Shown: piece after piece, positions 1-9,102 of the stretch
Position numbering within the stretch: position 1 is the stretch's first letter
How the letters are laid out: each line of letters begins with the position of its first letter
Origin: Candidatus Dormiibacterota bacterium
GTDB lineage: Bacteria > Chloroflexota > Dormibacteria > CF-121
Assembly: GCA_035544955.1 (NCBI GenBank)
Contig: DASZZN010000029.1
Span: 124,001 to 188,000, forward strand
Direction of reading: 5' to 3'
Length of the DNA stretch: 64,000 nt
Program-made: the position numbers and the translations under genes
Notes under the pieces: generated by a model
Told to the model about the DNA's origin: nothing
Databases searched by the model: none
Seen by the model: the letters and a program-made list of their open reading frames with translations, nothing else

Positions 1-279
1 ATCCTGCTGACGCACCCGGCGGTCTCCGACGCGGCCGTGATTCCCAGCCCGAATGAAGAGGCGGGTGAGGTGCCAAAGGCCTTCGTCGTGCTCAAGAGCC
101 AGATCACGCCGGAAGCCCTGATGGCGTATGTCGCCGACCGGGTCGCGCCGTACAAGAAAATCCGGCTGGTCGAGATGATCGACGAGATCCCCAAGTCGGC
201 CTCTGGGAAGATCCTCCGCCGCAAGCTCGTCGAACGGGAGCGCGCGAGAGCGACGGCCGACTCAGCGAAACCGGGCTGA
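1..279 (+). CDS. Acyl-CoA synthetase (AMP-binding), C-terminal fragment
   Basis: Only the last 92 residues lie in the window; the frame is open from base 1. They match the C-terminal lid domain of the ANL superfamily (fatty-acyl-, 4-coumarate- and related CoA ligases). Visible landmarks are GEVPKAFVVL, then APYKK, then the A10 motif PKSASGKILRR, whose Lys (about residue 70 of the visible part) acts in acyl-adenylate formation. The family activates a carboxylic acid with ATP and passes it to CoA. The substrate cannot be told without the N-terminal domain. The stop lies one base from the stop of a convergent gene. Confidence 0.9.
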   Translation: MLLTHPAVSDAAVIPSPNEEAGEVPKAFVVLKSQITPEALMAYVADRVAPYKKIRLVEMIDEIPKSASGKILRRKLVERERARATADSAKPG

Positions 280-280
280 G

Positions 281-577
281 TTAGCCGCCGGCCATCGCCC
301 CGACGATCAGAAACGGCTCATTGCCGGTTGCCACCGCCTCCGGCAGGGGGCGGTCGGGCGGGTCGAGCGAGAGATCCTGCTCGCAGGCGAAGAACCGCAC
401 CAGCGCTCGGCGCTGTTGCGTGGTCTGGTCGCGGATCGTCCCGCGCAGCACGGGGTAGCGCGATTCCAGGGCATCGAGGACGGATTTGGGCGTCGCCTCG
501 CCCGGGACCTCGAGCTCCACCTCACCCTTGACCTGGGCGAGATTCCGCAGGTGAGGCGGCAGCACGACGCGAATCAC
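281..577 (-). CDS. MoaD/ThiS-family ubiquitin-like sulfur carrier
   Basis: A 98-residue beta-grasp protein. It begins [14 protein letters not shown] and ends in GAMAGG, so the C-terminal Gly-Gly needed for adenylation and thiocarboxylation is present. Members carry sulfur for molybdopterin, thiamine or other biosyntheses, or modify proteins. The start is GTG at 577 and overlaps the stop of the upstream BNR-repeat gene by four bases (GTGA), so the two are translationally coupled. No E1-like (MoeB/ThiF) gene is in the window. It is slightly longer than classical MoaD (about 80 residues). The specific pathway is not known. Confidence 0.85.
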   Translation of the reverse strand: MIRVVLPPHLRNLAQVKGEVELEVPGEATPKSVLDALESRYPVLRGTIRDQTTQQRRALVRFFACEQDLSLDPPDRPLPEAVATGNEPFLIVGAMAGG

Positions 578-1689
578 TTCAGCGTTTGGACCTCGACCGA
601 TAAGACGGCGGGAAGATCACGCACGATGGGTTGCCAGCTGTCGCCGGCGTCCGCGGACGCATAGACCTGCCCACCGGTGGTGCCGAAGTACACGCCGCTC
701 GAGTCGAGCGAGTCGACCGCCATCGCATCGCGCAACACGTTGACATAGCAATTGCTCTGCGGCAGGCCGTTCGTCAGCGCCTCCCACTCATTCCCGCCCG
801 TCCGGCTCCGATAGACCCGCAATTTACCGTCGGGCGGAACGTGCTCGGAGTCGCTCTTGATCGGCACCACGTAGATCGTCTCGGGCTCGTGCGCGTGCAC
901 GTCGATCGGGAAGCCGAAGTCGCTCGGTAGGTTCCCGCTGACCTCGCGCCATGAGTCGCCGGCGTCGTCAGTGCGCAGCACATCCCAGTGCTTCTGCATG
1001 AAGAGCACGTTCGGGCGCGACGGGTGCATCGCGATGCGGTGCACGCAATGGCCGACCTCGGCGTTCGGGTCGGGGATGCCTTGCGACGTCAGACCCCGGT
1101 TGATCGGCCGCCAGCTCTTGCCGGCATCGTCACTGCGGAATGCGCCGGCCGCCGAGATCGCGACGAAGATTCGGTCCGCATTCTTGGGATCGAGGATGAT
1201 CGTGTGGAGACACATGCCCCCGGCGCCCGGCATCCACTTAGGCGCGGTGGTGTGCTGGCGTAGGGCGGGGAGCTCGTGCCAGTTCTGGCCGCCGTCGGTC
1301 GAGCGGAAGAGGGCGGCATCTTCGGCGCCGGCATAGACCGTGTCCGGATCGGTGAGCGACGGCTCGAGGTGCCAGATTCGCTTGAACTCGAAGGGACGCG
1401 ACGTTCCGTCGTACCACAGATGGGTGCCGGGTTCGCCGTCGTAAGCGAATTTGCCCTCCATCGCCTGCCAGGTCTTCCCGCCGTCGTTCGAGCGCTGGAT
1501 CACTTGCCCGAACCAGCCGGTATTCTGCGACGCATACAGCCGGTTCGGATCGGCCGGCGATCCCTTGACGTGGTAGACCTCCCAGCCGGTGAAGTGCGGG
1601 CCGCTGATATCCCACTGCCTGCGCTTCGCGTCCGATGTCATGACGAACGCGCCCTTGTGCGTGCCGACCAGTACCCGAACCCCGCTCAT
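574..1689 (-). CDS. BNR/YCF48-type beta-propeller protein (sialidase-like fold)
   Basis: A 371-residue protein starting [13 protein letters not shown], with several Asp-box-like repeats (for example [36 protein letters not shown]) spaced along a predicted beta-propeller. These repeats occur in sialidases, Vps10/sortilin and YCF48-like proteins. No catalytic sialidase signature or signal peptide is evident, so glycosidase activity should not be assumed. The ATG at 1689 is preferred over a longer frame because AGGAGG lies just upstream (1694-1699 on the opposite strand). The gene leads a two-gene operon with the MoaD-like gene. The conserved coupling hints at a shared role, which is inference. 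Confidence 0.8.
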   Translation of the reverse strand: MSGVRVLVGTHKGAFVMTSDAKRRQWDISGPHFTGWEVYHVKGSPADPNRLYASQNTGWFGQVIQRSNDGGKTWQAMEGKFAYDGEPGTHLWYDGTSRPFEFKRIWHLEPSLTDPDTVYAGAEDAALFRSTDGGQNWHELPALRQHTTAPKWMPGAGGMCLHTIILDPKNADRIFVAISAAGAFRSDDAGKSWRPINRGLTSQGIPDPNAEVGHCVHRIAMHPSRPNVLFMQKHWDVLRTDDAGDSWREVSGNLPSDFGFPIDVHAHEPETIYVVPIKSDSEHVPPDGKLRVYRSRTGGNEWEALTNGLPQSNCYVNVLRDAMAVDSLDSSGVYFGTTGGQVYASADAGDSWQPIVRDLPAVLSVEVQTLK

Positions 1690-1762
1690 CCCGTCCTCCT
1701 GTTGCGCTGCTAAACCACGCCACCCCTGAAAGCCGGCTGATGCCGACGCCACCCACGATAAC

Positions 1763-2908
1763 TTATGCGGCTGACGGGAGCCTGTCCGAACGGCGGTTCT
1801 CTGGCTGCAGCCGGTGAGCGAGATAGTGCCCAGCGGCAATGCATGGAACCTCGATCACTCGGTACGTGACCGCTGAGACCAGCAGGGTCGCACCCAGCGC
1901 CAACAGCCAGATCTGCCAGATGGCCACGTGACCGTAGAGAACATGCGCGAGCGTGAGTAGGACCACAAAGTGATAGAGGTAGAAGCTGTAGGCGCCTTTG
2001 CCCAGCCGGCGCAGCGCCGTGGGGAGCAGGATCGAGGCCCTGGGGGAGGCTAGCGCCAGCACGATGAGAATCGCGGCGCCGATCGCCGTCGCCATGTCGT
2101 CGAGCGGCGGGACGTGCAGGCGCGACGCGGGGAGCAGCCAAAAGATCTGTGTGTACAGCAGAACAGCCGCCGCCAGCAGGCTCAGTTGAACCGCACCATC
2201 AAGCGACCGGCATCGACGGATCAGCGTCGCCCGGTGCTGAGCCAGGATGGCACCGGCGACAAAGAAGACCCCGTACTGCAGCGTGGCGTAGAGGTTGGTT
2301 TGCCCGTCGGATGGAATGGCGGCCACGAATCCCAACACGACGGCGCCCGCAAGCCCGCGCCGCCAGCCGAAGCGGAGCAGGAGAAACATGATGATCGGAA
2401 AGAGCAGCGAGGCGCGCATCTCGATGATGAGCGACCATGCCGTCGGGTTGAGCTGCGGGCCCTGCGTGTCGGCGAGCATGGTGACGGCCGGCCATAGCTG
2501 ACTCGCCTTGAGCGGAGCCAACCAGAAGCCGTTGATCCAATAGCTCAATTCCCCGAGGAGCTGCATCGGCACCAACCAGCGCAGAATCACGACCACCACC
2601 AGGGCGCAGAGGTAGGGAGGGTACAGGCGAAATATCCGATTGACGAGGAACGGTGCCGCGCTGGTCCTGCCTTTGTAGAACCCTAGCGACAGGACGAAGC
2701 CGCTCAAGACAAAGAAGAAGATCACCGCCTGGTGGCCGGCGCTCGCGATCCGAAACGGTGAGTGCAGGTACCAGTCCACCGGGCCATGGCTGTAAGGCGT
2801 GGGCGACAGCATGCCGAGGCAGTGGCCAAGGAACACGGCGAGTGCCGCCAGGGCTCGGATGGCATCCAGCTGGCCGAATCGCTCGGGGGCCGATTCCGGT
2901 ACAGCCAC
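1763..2908 (-). CDS. Acyltransferase 3 family membrane protein (OafA/YrhL-like)
   Basis: A 381-residue polytopic membrane protein. The N-terminus [19 protein letters not shown] carries the arginine of the acyltransferase-3 signature at the first membrane segment, followed by about ten hydrophobic helices. The family O-acylates exported sugars, lipopolysaccharide, peptidoglycan or secondary metabolites, using acyl-CoA on the cytoplasmic side. The start is GTG at 2908. No glycan or polyketide genes are adjacent, so the acceptor is unknown. Length fits the family without a C-terminal SGNH domain. Confidence 0.9.
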   Translation of the reverse strand: MAVPESAPERFGQLDAIRALAALAVFLGHCLGMLSPTPYSHGPVDWYLHSPFRIASAGHQAVIFFFVLSGFVLSLGFYKGRTSAAPFLVNRIFRLYPPYLCALVVVVILRWLVPMQLLGELSYWINGFWLAPLKASQLWPAVTMLADTQGPQLNPTAWSLIIEMRASLLFPIIMFLLLRFGWRRGLAGAVVLGFVAAIPSDGQTNLYATLQYGVFFVAGAILAQHRATLIRRCRSLDGAVQLSLLAAAVLLYTQIFWLLPASRLHVPPLDDMATAIGAAILIVLALASPRASILLPTALRRLGKGAYSFYLYHFVVLLTLAHVLYGHVAIWQIWLLALGATLLVSAVTYRVIEVPCIAAGHYLAHRLQPENRRSDRLPSAA

Positions 2909-2956
2909 GACAATTCAACGGCGGATCGTCCGCCGTCCCTTTGGCTGGCTTGTTAG

Positions 2957-3253
2957 CTAGCGGCCGAGACTCGCGCCCTTTTCGAGGGCGTTACCGATCG
3001 CGGCGAAGTTGCGACCGATACTACGGAGCTGCGCGGAGCTGACCGAACCGGCGTGTACGCCTTTCACAAGGGTGCTATTGATGGCCGCGAACCGACGGGC
3101 GATCCGCTCCATCTCTGGATGGGCTCGCGCCCTGGCCTTCTGACGGGCGCTCGGCTTCGCCCGAGCCAGAGCATCGAGGAGGTCCGCAGTTCGCCGCATT
3201 TCGCGGGCAGTGCTGCCGGCAGCGTCGGCCTCGCCTCGCTTCATCAGGGGCAT
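2957..3253 (-). CDS. Small hypothetical helical protein
   Basis: A 98-residue, Arg/Ala-rich protein predicted almost entirely helical (for example ARRFAAINSTLVKGV). I do not recognise a family. It starts at ATG 3253, 41 bases from the divergent cyclase-ATPase gene at 3295, so the two may share a promoter region. The charge pattern is compatible with nucleic-acid or protein binding, but nothing proves it. Confidence 0.45.
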   Translation of the reverse strand: MPLMKRGEADAAGSTAREMRRTADLLDALARAKPSARQKARARAHPEMERIARRFAAINSTLVKGVHAGSVSSAQLRSIGRNFAAIGNALEKGASLGR

Positions 3254-3294
3254 GGCATCAAATGTAGCACTCTCCGTGGAGTACTGTCATCCTC

Positions 3295-5880
3295 ATGTCG
3301 GGGCTCCCTGAGGGCACCCTCACCTTCATGCTCACCGATCTGGTCGGCTCGACCCGGGCGTGGGAGTCCGCCCCTGCGGCCATGCGTGAGGCCATGGCCA
3401 GGCACGACCGTATCGTGGACCGCTGTCTGCAGCAACACCACGGTACCGAGGTCCCAAGCGGGCGGGCCGGAGATAGCATCCTGGCCGTCTTCTCGAGGGC
3501 GGCGAACGCGGCGACGGGTGCCCTCTCGCTGCAGCGCGACTTCGCCGCGGAGCGATGGCCAGCGGAAGTGACCCTGGAAATCCGGGTGGCGTTGCACAGC
3601 GGGGAGGCTGAGCTGCGGCAAGGCCAGTATCACGGTCAGGTTCTCAACCGCTGTGCGCGGCTGCTGGCGACCTGTCACGGCGGCCAGGTCCTGCTCACCG
3701 GTGCAACCGAGCAATTACTGGTGGACGAGTTGCCCCCGAGGGCCGAGCTCCGAAACCTCGGATTCCATCGCCTGAAAGACCTCACACGACCAGAGCATGT
3801 TTTCGAGCTCGTCGACGCCGACCATCCACGAGAGTTTCCGCCAATCCGTTCCCAGCGGCCGGCCACCAACCTCCCGACTCAGTTGACGGCCTTTATCGGC
3901 CGTGATGGCGAGCTGCGGCAACTCCGCGAACTCCACGCGCGGTCGCTCACCCTCACCGGACCAGGTGGGTCAGGAAAGACGCGGCTGGCTCTCGAGTTGG
4001 CGAGCGAGTTGGTGGCGGAGCACGCTGATGGCGTCTGGTTCATCGAGCTGGGACCGGTCTCGGGGCCGCACCTTGTGCCTCAGGCGGTCGCGGACACCCT
4101 GCACTTGAAGGAGCAGGCCAGCCGAAGGTTGGCGGACACGCTGGCAGACCATCTGCGAGAACGGAAGTCGCTCCTGGTCCTCGACAACTGTGAGCACCTC
4201 GTTGATGCCGTCGCGGAGTTGACCGTGGAGCTGCTCAAAGAATGCAAGCAACTCAACGTCCTGGCGACAAGTCGGGAGCCGCTGAGAGTGCCCGGAGAAA
4301 TGACCTGGCGGGTGCCGCCCTTGGGACGCGACGAAGCGGTGCGTCTGTTTGCCGATCGCGCCACGGCCCACGAGGCGGGGTTTCGAATCAGCGACGACAA
4401 TGTCGACGCGGTCGTCCGGATCTGTGAATGCGTCGATCGGATCCCACTGGCCATCGAGCTGGCCGCCGCCAGAGTTCCAGTCATGCCCCTGGACGAGATT
4501 CTCAGCCGGCTCGAGAAGAGCTTCGGACTACTGACGGCGGGGAGCCGGACGACCGTCAGCCGGCAGCAGACCCTGAGAGCAACCCTCGACTGGAGCTACG
4601 AGCTGCTTGCCGATCCCGAAAAGCTCTTGTTCCGACGTCTTTCGATTTTCGCCGGCCGCTTCATGCTGGACGCGGCAGAGGCCGTGTGCAGCGACGACCG
4701 CCTCACACCCGACGCCGTCCTCGATCTCCTCGGGCGGCTGGTTGACAAATCGATGGTCACGCTCGATTCCGGGCGCTATCGCTGCCTTGAAACGATTCGG
4801 AGTTACGGTCGCCAACGGCTCGAGGATACGGGCAAGCTGGATGCGTTGCAGGCGCAGCTGGGCACGTATTTGATTGGGCTTGCCCAGGCTCGCGAGCCAG
4901 GCCAGCTGGCCGATTGGCTCGATCGCGTCGAGGCTGCCTACGATGACGTGAGCGCCACTCTGGCGTGGAGTCAAACGGTCGATCCGGAGCTCGGGATGCG
5001 GCTGGCCGTCGCCCTCCATATCTACTGGCAGCTGCGCGGTCACGCGTCGGAACCCCGCCAGTTTGCGGAGGCCATCCTGGCGCGCACATCGTTGGACTTT
5101 CCCTTTCGCCCTGCCGCGCTGCATCTGGCTGGAGCGTTCGCCTACTTGCAAGGCGACTTCGCGTCGGCCCGGAAGCGGATCGATGAAGCGGTGACGGAGG
5201 CCCGAGCCGCCGGGGACTCGCTGACCGTGTTGCTCGCCCTCGAGAGGTCAGGGTTGATGGCAGCGGCGGCAGGCGACCTGACGACTTCGGAAGAAGCGCT
5301 CAATTCGGCGCTGGACCTTGCCCGCGAGCTTCGAGACCAGGCCAGTGAAGCCTCGATCCTTCACCAGCTGGGTCTACGCGCCAGCCAGAAACCAGATCTG
5401 CCCGCCGCCCGCACGCTTCTCGAACAGAGCCTTGCCGTGCGCCGGGCCCTCGGCAGAAGCGATGAAGCGTCGATGCCGCTCACCTTTCTCGCTGCCGTGG
5501 CCCTCCTTCAGTCCGACGCGGTGACCGCGCAGCGCTGCATCATCGAGAGCCTGGAGATTGGACGCGCCCTTCGAGACCGCCGTGCGGCCTGGTCACTTGA
5601 CGTTCTCGCCTGCCTGACGACGCGCGAAGGCAACCTGGAGCGGGCGCTCCAACTGGGCGGTGCCGGTTCGGCCATGCACGAAGCGAGTGGGAACACACCG
5701 CCGGCGCCATGGGAGGCCTTCGTCTCGCCTCACATGCAGCTCGCGCGGAGCGGCCTGGATCCCGACGTGGCTCGCACGACGTGGGAGGCGGGGCGGGCCA
5801 TGGCCTTCGACGAGGCGTTGGACTTCGCCCTGGCTGTAACGATCGCGCCCGTGGGAATTGGCGCCAACTGGCGCAGCTAA
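3295..5880 (+). CDS. Adenylate-cyclase domain / AAA-type ATPase / TPR regulator without HTH
   Basis: An 861-residue protein. Residues 5-170 form a class III nucleotide cyclase domain, with metal-binding Asp in LTDLVGST and a second in GDSILAVF. A STAND-type ATPase follows, with Walker A GPGGSGKTRLAL near 222 and Walker B LLVLDNCEHL near 293. TPR-like helices fill about 520-840. Relatives in this lineage usually act as one-component signal ATPases; many end in a LuxR HTH. This one stops after ALDFALAVTIAP with no HTH, unlike its paralogue at 27715-30600. It may therefore signal through cAMP or protein contacts rather than DNA. No clear Shine-Dalgarno precedes ATG 3295. Confidence 0.88.
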   Translation: MSGLPEGTLTFMLTDLVGSTRAWESAPAAMREAMARHDRIVDRCLQQHHGTEVPSGRAGDSILAVFSRAANAATGALSLQRDFAAERWPAEVTLEIRVALHSGEAELRQGQYHGQVLNRCARLLATCHGGQVLLTGATEQLLVDELPPRAELRNLGFHRLKDLTRPEHVFELVDADHPREFPPIRSQRPATNLPTQLTAFIGRDGELRQLRELHARSLTLTGPGGSGKTRLALELASELVAEHADGVWFIELGPVSGPHLVPQAVADTLHLKEQASRRLADTLADHLRERKSLLVLDNCEHLVDAVAELTVELLKECKQLNVLATSREPLRVPGEMTWRVPPLGRDEAVRLFADRATAHEAGFRISDDNVDAVVRICECVDRIPLAIELAAARVPVMPLDEILSRLEKSFGLLTAGSRTTVSRQQTLRATLDWSYELLADPEKLLFRRLSIFAGRFMLDAAEAVCSDDRLTPDAVLDLLGRLVDKSMVTLDSGRYRCLETIRSYGRQRLEDTGKLDALQAQLGTYLIGLAQAREPGQLADWLDRVEAAYDDVSATLAWSQTVDPELGMRLAVALHIYWQLRGHASEPRQFAEAILARTSLDFPFRPAALHLAGAFAYLQGDFASARKRIDEAVTEARAAGDSLTVLLALERSGLMAAAAGDLTTSEEALNSALDLARELRDQASEASILHQLGLRASQKPDLPAARTLLEQSLAVRRALGRSDEASMPLTFLAAVALLQSDAVTAQRCIIESLEIGRALRDRRAAWSLDVLACLTTREGNLERALQLGGAGSAMHEASGNTPPAPWEAFVSPHMQLARSGLDPDVARTTWEAGRAMAFDEALDFALAVTIAPVGIGANWRS

Positions 5881-5893
5881 GCGCTGTTCCGCT

Positions 5894-6823
5894 CTAGGAA
5901 ACGAGGGATTCCAACAAGTCCAGTGACGGCGCAAAGAATAGGTTGCCGGTGGCCGCCCGACTGAAGTCCAGCAATCGATCGTAGTTGCCAGGCGGTCGGC
6001 CGACGAACATGTTCTCCAGCATCTGCTCGATTGGGCGCGGGGAGCGAGCATAACCGATGAAATACGTCCCGAACTCGCCGCGCCCAACGTCACCGAATGG
6101 CATGTTGTCGCGGAGGATCTTGATCTCTTTCCCATTCTCCTCAATGATCGTCAGCGCAGTGTGCGCCGAGGTGGGCTTGACGCCATCCTGTAGTTCGACG
6201 TCGGACAGCTTGGTGCGACCGACGATGCGCTCCTGCGCTTCCGTCGACAGTGCGTTCCACGCGGGCATGTCGTGGAGATACTTCTGAACGATGACGTAGC
6301 TCCCGCCGGCGAAGCCAGCGTCCTCGTCGCCGATGATGGCGGCGTCTGCCGCCGCTTGGTTCGTCGGGTTCTCGGTGCCGTCGACAAAGCCGATGAGGTC
6401 GCGATCATCGAAGTACTGGAAGCCATGGACCTCATCGACAGCCGTAACTGCCCCGCCGAGCCGGGCCATGAACTGCGTGGCCAGCTCGAAGCAGAGGTCC
6501 ATGCGCGCCGCGCGGATGTGAAGGAGGATGTCGCCGGGCGTCGACACGGCATGGCGCGATCCGGCGTGGAACTCTCGGAATCCGTGGAGCCCTGCCGGCC
6601 GGGCCGCGCCAAAGAGTTGGTCCCAGGCGGATGAGCCAAACCCGATGACGCAGGACAGGTAGCCCTCGAGGTCACGGAACGCGACCGCCCGTACCAGCGC
6701 CGGGAAATCCTGGCAGAAGGATCGGATGGTCGCGCGGTGGTCATCGCCCGGGTTGATCGTCACCACCAGAAAGATCGCGGCGCGAGTCAGCGGCGCGACC
6801 ACCGGCTGAGGCTGGTGGTCCAT
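5894..6823 (-). CDS. Dyp-type heme peroxidase
   Basis: A 309-residue dye-decolorising peroxidase of the short cytoplasmic (YfeX-like) type. The family signature GFVDGTENP is at 145-153, with catalytic Asp148. The likely proximal heme ligand is His221 (SAHTAL) and the distal Arg is Arg238 (LRDNMPFG). It reduces hydrogen peroxide while oxidising dyes, phenolics, Mn(II) or porphyrinogens. No Tat signal is present, so it is cytosolic unless packaged in an encapsulin; no encapsulin gene is nearby. It converges with the cyclase-ATPase gene, leaving 13 bases between stops. Confidence 0.95.
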   Translation of the reverse strand: MDHQPQPVVAPLTRAAIFLVVTINPGDDHRATIRSFCQDFPALVRAVAFRDLEGYLSCVIGFGSSAWDQLFGAARPAGLHGFREFHAGSRHAVSTPGDILLHIRAARMDLCFELATQFMARLGGAVTAVDEVHGFQYFDDRDLIGFVDGTENPTNQAAADAAIIGDEDAGFAGGSYVIVQKYLHDMPAWNALSTEAQERIVGRTKLSDVELQDGVKPTSAHTALTIIEENGKEIKILRDNMPFGDVGRGEFGTYFIGYARSPRPIEQMLENMFVGRPPGNYDRLLDFSRAATGNLFFAPSLDLLESLVS

Positions 6824-6971
6824 GGCAGCATCTTAGGATGGCAGGAAGATGAAGGTCCGGGACGGAGCGAAGGCCGCCCCCGTACAGGCGAGGTGTGCGA
6901 GGTGATCGGCAGTCTCCTGCGCCCGCCCTACCTGGCGCAGGCACGCAGCCGGTCCGCCCCTGCGGTTTCCG

Positions 6972-7451
6972 GTGCTCCGCATCGACCAGGGTGGCGTCTA
7001 CGAGTTCGCCACCATCACCGACATCATGATGGGCAACCGAAAAGACCTGCTCGTGTTTCGTCCGGCCTTCGATATCCATGGCCGGGACCTGCTGATACAA
7101 CTCGTCGGCTCGGCGCGTGTCGTCTACCTCCAGGTCAAAGGCACGGCCATGCTTCGCCAGAGCGACCTCATCCGCTTTCACATCCGCCGCTCGACCTTCG
7201 CGGCGGCCGATGACTTCTGGTTGGCGATGCGCTTCTGGGACCGGCGCCGCGGGGAGCTTCACCCAGAGTATTGGCTGGTGTCGTCGCGCGAGATGGAGCG
7301 GCGAACCGCCCACGAGCGCGACGCGGACTATCTCACGGTGGATGTCCGGCTCGATCCAGGCACCGACCGCTGGGCCGACTGCCGCTATCCAGCCCGCGAA
7401 CTCGTCAATGTCCTACGCGATGCGCTCGGCCAGGCTCGGTTAGCGGCGTGA
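6972..7451 (+). CDS. Hypothetical protein, possible PD-(D/E)XK nuclease-like fold
   Basis: A 159-residue protein starting at GTG 6972, the first start codon after an in-frame stop at 6903. The N-terminal half contains FDIHGRDLLIQ followed by a strand ending in YLQVKG. An acidic residue, then Q-x-K after a hydrophobic strand, resembles the core of PD-(D/E)XK endonucleases. The rest (RFWDRRRGELHPEYWLVSS) is well ordered but unfamiliar. No methylase or defence partner is next to it. The nuclease idea rests on one motif only. Confidence 0.55.
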   Translation: MLRIDQGGVYEFATITDIMMGNRKDLLVFRPAFDIHGRDLLIQLVGSARVVYLQVKGTAMLRQSDLIRFHIRRSTFAAADDFWLAMRFWDRRRGELHPEYWLVSSREMERRTAHERDADYLTVDVRLDPGTDRWADCRYPARELVNVLRDALGQARLAA

Positions 7452-7558
7452 TGTGCCGCCGAAGCCAGGGAGCGGTTCAGTCCGGCGCGCGCGCCCGGAA
7501 TACCTGAAGGTGTACACGGGCGGCGAGAACTGCGACCCTCCGCCGTTGTATGACATGA

Positions 7559-8296
7559 GTGAACGCCCCAACCGCCATGTGGAAAGTCGTTCTGCTCGGG
7601 ATCATCGCCGCCCTCCTGATCGCGTTGGGGGCCGGTATGTCCTTATTGCCGGACCCATCGAATTCGGTCGCGGCCTACCAGCAGGCGACGCCCTGCACCG
7701 CCGCAAACGTCCTCTCGGACAACTGCTATTCCGTGGTGCCGGTCACCGTGGTCACAGCGTCCGCCAATCACCTTCGAAAGGGCGGGCCGGAGGAGCACGT
7801 CGTCGTCCAGGCGCCCAGCGGCCCCAGCGAGATCGTCCTTCCCTGGCAGAGCGAGCAGGATCAGGTTCTCCTGGCCGGCGCGACCGGAACGGTCGACGTC
7901 TATCGGGGAGCGCCCGTGCTGCTGGCAGTCGGCGGATACCAGTTCGCCACCCTGCAGAATCCGGTCGTTGCGACGGCGCAAACCCGATGGCTCGGCTGGA
8001 TCTTCCTGGGTCTCGGTCTTGCCTTTGGCGGGGCGGTGGTCCTGACGCTCGTCGCTCGGCGGCGTCGAGCATTCGTCCCGGTACCATCGTCGGACGCCCT
8101 CCGCCAAGCGATCGTCCAGCTGCCTCCGGACGCGGATCCGCAGATCGTCGAGAAGATGAACGAGATCCAGCAGCGTCTCGCCACGATGCAAGTGCAGCAG
8201 CAGCGGGGCCAGATCACCAGGGGGCAGACGATCGGAATCGTTATCGGCTGCGCGGTCGCCGTGGTTGGGGCGCTGCTCCTGCGGGGTCTGCACTAA
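7559..8296 (+). CDS. Membrane protein of unknown function
   Basis: A 245-residue protein. A hydrophobic segment near residues 7-28 is followed by an extracytoplasmic domain of about 100 residues containing two Cys (ATPCTAA, SDNCYS) that may form a disulfide. A second membrane helix lies near 142-165. A cytoplasmic helical stretch (RLATMQVQQQRGQ) and a third helix at the C-terminus (IGIVIGCAVAVVGALLL) follow. GTG 7559 is used here; ATG 7577 is equally possible. No family recognised. The 68-bp repeat copy 1 begins 20 bases after the stop. Confidence 0.65.
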   Translation: MNAPTAMWKVVLLGIIAALLIALGAGMSLLPDPSNSVAAYQQATPCTAANVLSDNCYSVVPVTVVTASANHLRKGGPEEHVVVQAPSGPSEIVLPWQSEQDQVLLAGATGTVDVYRGAPVLLAVGGYQFATLQNPVVATAQTRWLGWIFLGLGLAFGGAVVLTLVARRRRAFVPVPSSDALRQAIVQLPPDADPQIVEKMNEIQQRLATMQVQQQRGQITRGQTIGIVIGCAVAVVGALLLRGLH

Positions 8297-8315
8297 ACGC
8301 GGTCTACTAGGAAAC

Positions 8316-8383
8316 TGGCGGGGGCGCGACGGGAACGATCCGTCCGTCGACATCGCCAAGGATGCCGACCAGCGGTTTTGAAG
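8316..8383 (+). repeat. 68-bp dispersed direct repeat, copy 1
   Basis: A 68-base unit starting TGGCGGGGGCGCGACGGG and ending CAGCGGTTTTGAAG. It recurs at 22579-22646 and 31218-31285 in the same orientation, with only two or three differences between copies. Similarity stops abruptly at both ends. It lies in intergenic DNA. It has no transposase and no obvious terminal inverted repeats. An attachment-site or non-autonomous element origin is possible (see findings). Confidence 0.9.
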
Positions 8384-8414
8384 TTCGACAAGGATATCGT
8401 TCAGTGCGTCCACG

Positions 8415-8439
8415 GGCGTTGCTGTCACGGTTGCTGTCA
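8415..8439 (+). repeat. 25-bp exact repeat with two TGCTGTCA motifs, copy 1
   Basis: This 25-base sequence is identical to 21244-21268. It contains TGCTGTCA twice (8420-8427, 8432-8439), spaced exactly 12 bases start to start, as integrase arm-type sites often are. It sits 31 bases after the 68-bp repeat copy 1. A GGCGTA/TACGCC hairpin with a T-rich loop follows at 8443-8462. No gene occupies 8297-8577. Confidence 0.8.
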
Positions 8440-8577
8440 CTGGGCGTATCTTTTTTTACGCCGCGGCCAGTCAGAGGCGATTCATCTCGCGCTTGTCTCG
8501 CGGAGGGATCGCAAGCTGACCTCGCGGCGCTGGAGTAACAACCATTCCAGCCAGCGACCGCCAGGAGGAGGTATCCC

Positions 8578-9003
8578 ATGGCACTGTCTGACAAGCTAAC
8601 GGATCTCGCCAGCCGGATCAAGGAGCTCGAGGACGCGGCCGCGGCAACCAAGGCAAAGAACCATGCCAAGCTCGAGCAGCAGCGTGAGCAGCTCAACTCC
8701 AAGATGAAGACGCAAGCGCAGAGCATCCAGTCCTCGGCCACCAAGGCCAAGGGGGAGGCTCGCTCGTGGTGGACCGATACGACGGCGCAGTTTGAGCAGC
8801 AACGGGCCAAGGTGCGAGCGAAGATGGACCAGCACAAGGCCGAGTTCAAAGGCGACCGTGCCGAGCTCGACGCCGAGGATGCGGAGAATTACGCGGCCGA
8901 CATGGTCGACTGGGCCATCTATGCCGTCGACTCGGCAGAGTACGCCGTGATTGACGCGGTAATCGCCCGAGATAAGGCCGACAGCCTGGCCGCCCGCAGC
9001 TGA
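8578..9003 (+). CDS. Small coiled-coil protein
   Basis: A 141-residue, Lys/Gln/Glu/Ala-rich protein with heptad-like helices over residues 1-100 (for example LEQQREQLNSKMK, FEQQRAKVRAKMDQ), then an acidic Ala/Asp-rich helical tail. A strong Shine-Dalgarno (AGGAGG at about 8563-8568) precedes ATG 8578. No signal peptide or membrane segment is present. No family recognised; architecture resembles stress-related or apolipoprotein-like helical proteins. Confidence in it being a gene is high; function is unknown. Confidence 0.75.
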   Translation: MALSDKLTDLASRIKELEDAAAATKAKNHAKLEQQREQLNSKMKTQAQSIQSSATKAKGEARSWWTDTTAQFEQQRAKVRAKMDQHKAEFKGDRAELDAEDAENYAADMVDWAIYAVDSAEYAVIDAVIARDKADSLAARS

Positions 9004-9102
9004 CCTGGCTCGCGGAATCGGGGTCAGTGGGCACGCCGCACGTGCTCACTGGCCTCCGAGCTACAGAGGCGTGGTTCGAAATTTGAGCGCAGGAGCACAT
9101 CC

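Noticed and set aside
8307-8849. 180-residue minus-strand frame crossing repeat copy 1
   Set aside because: It reads through the repeat and antisense to the coiled-coil gene; composition is Ser/Cys-rich and unconserved.
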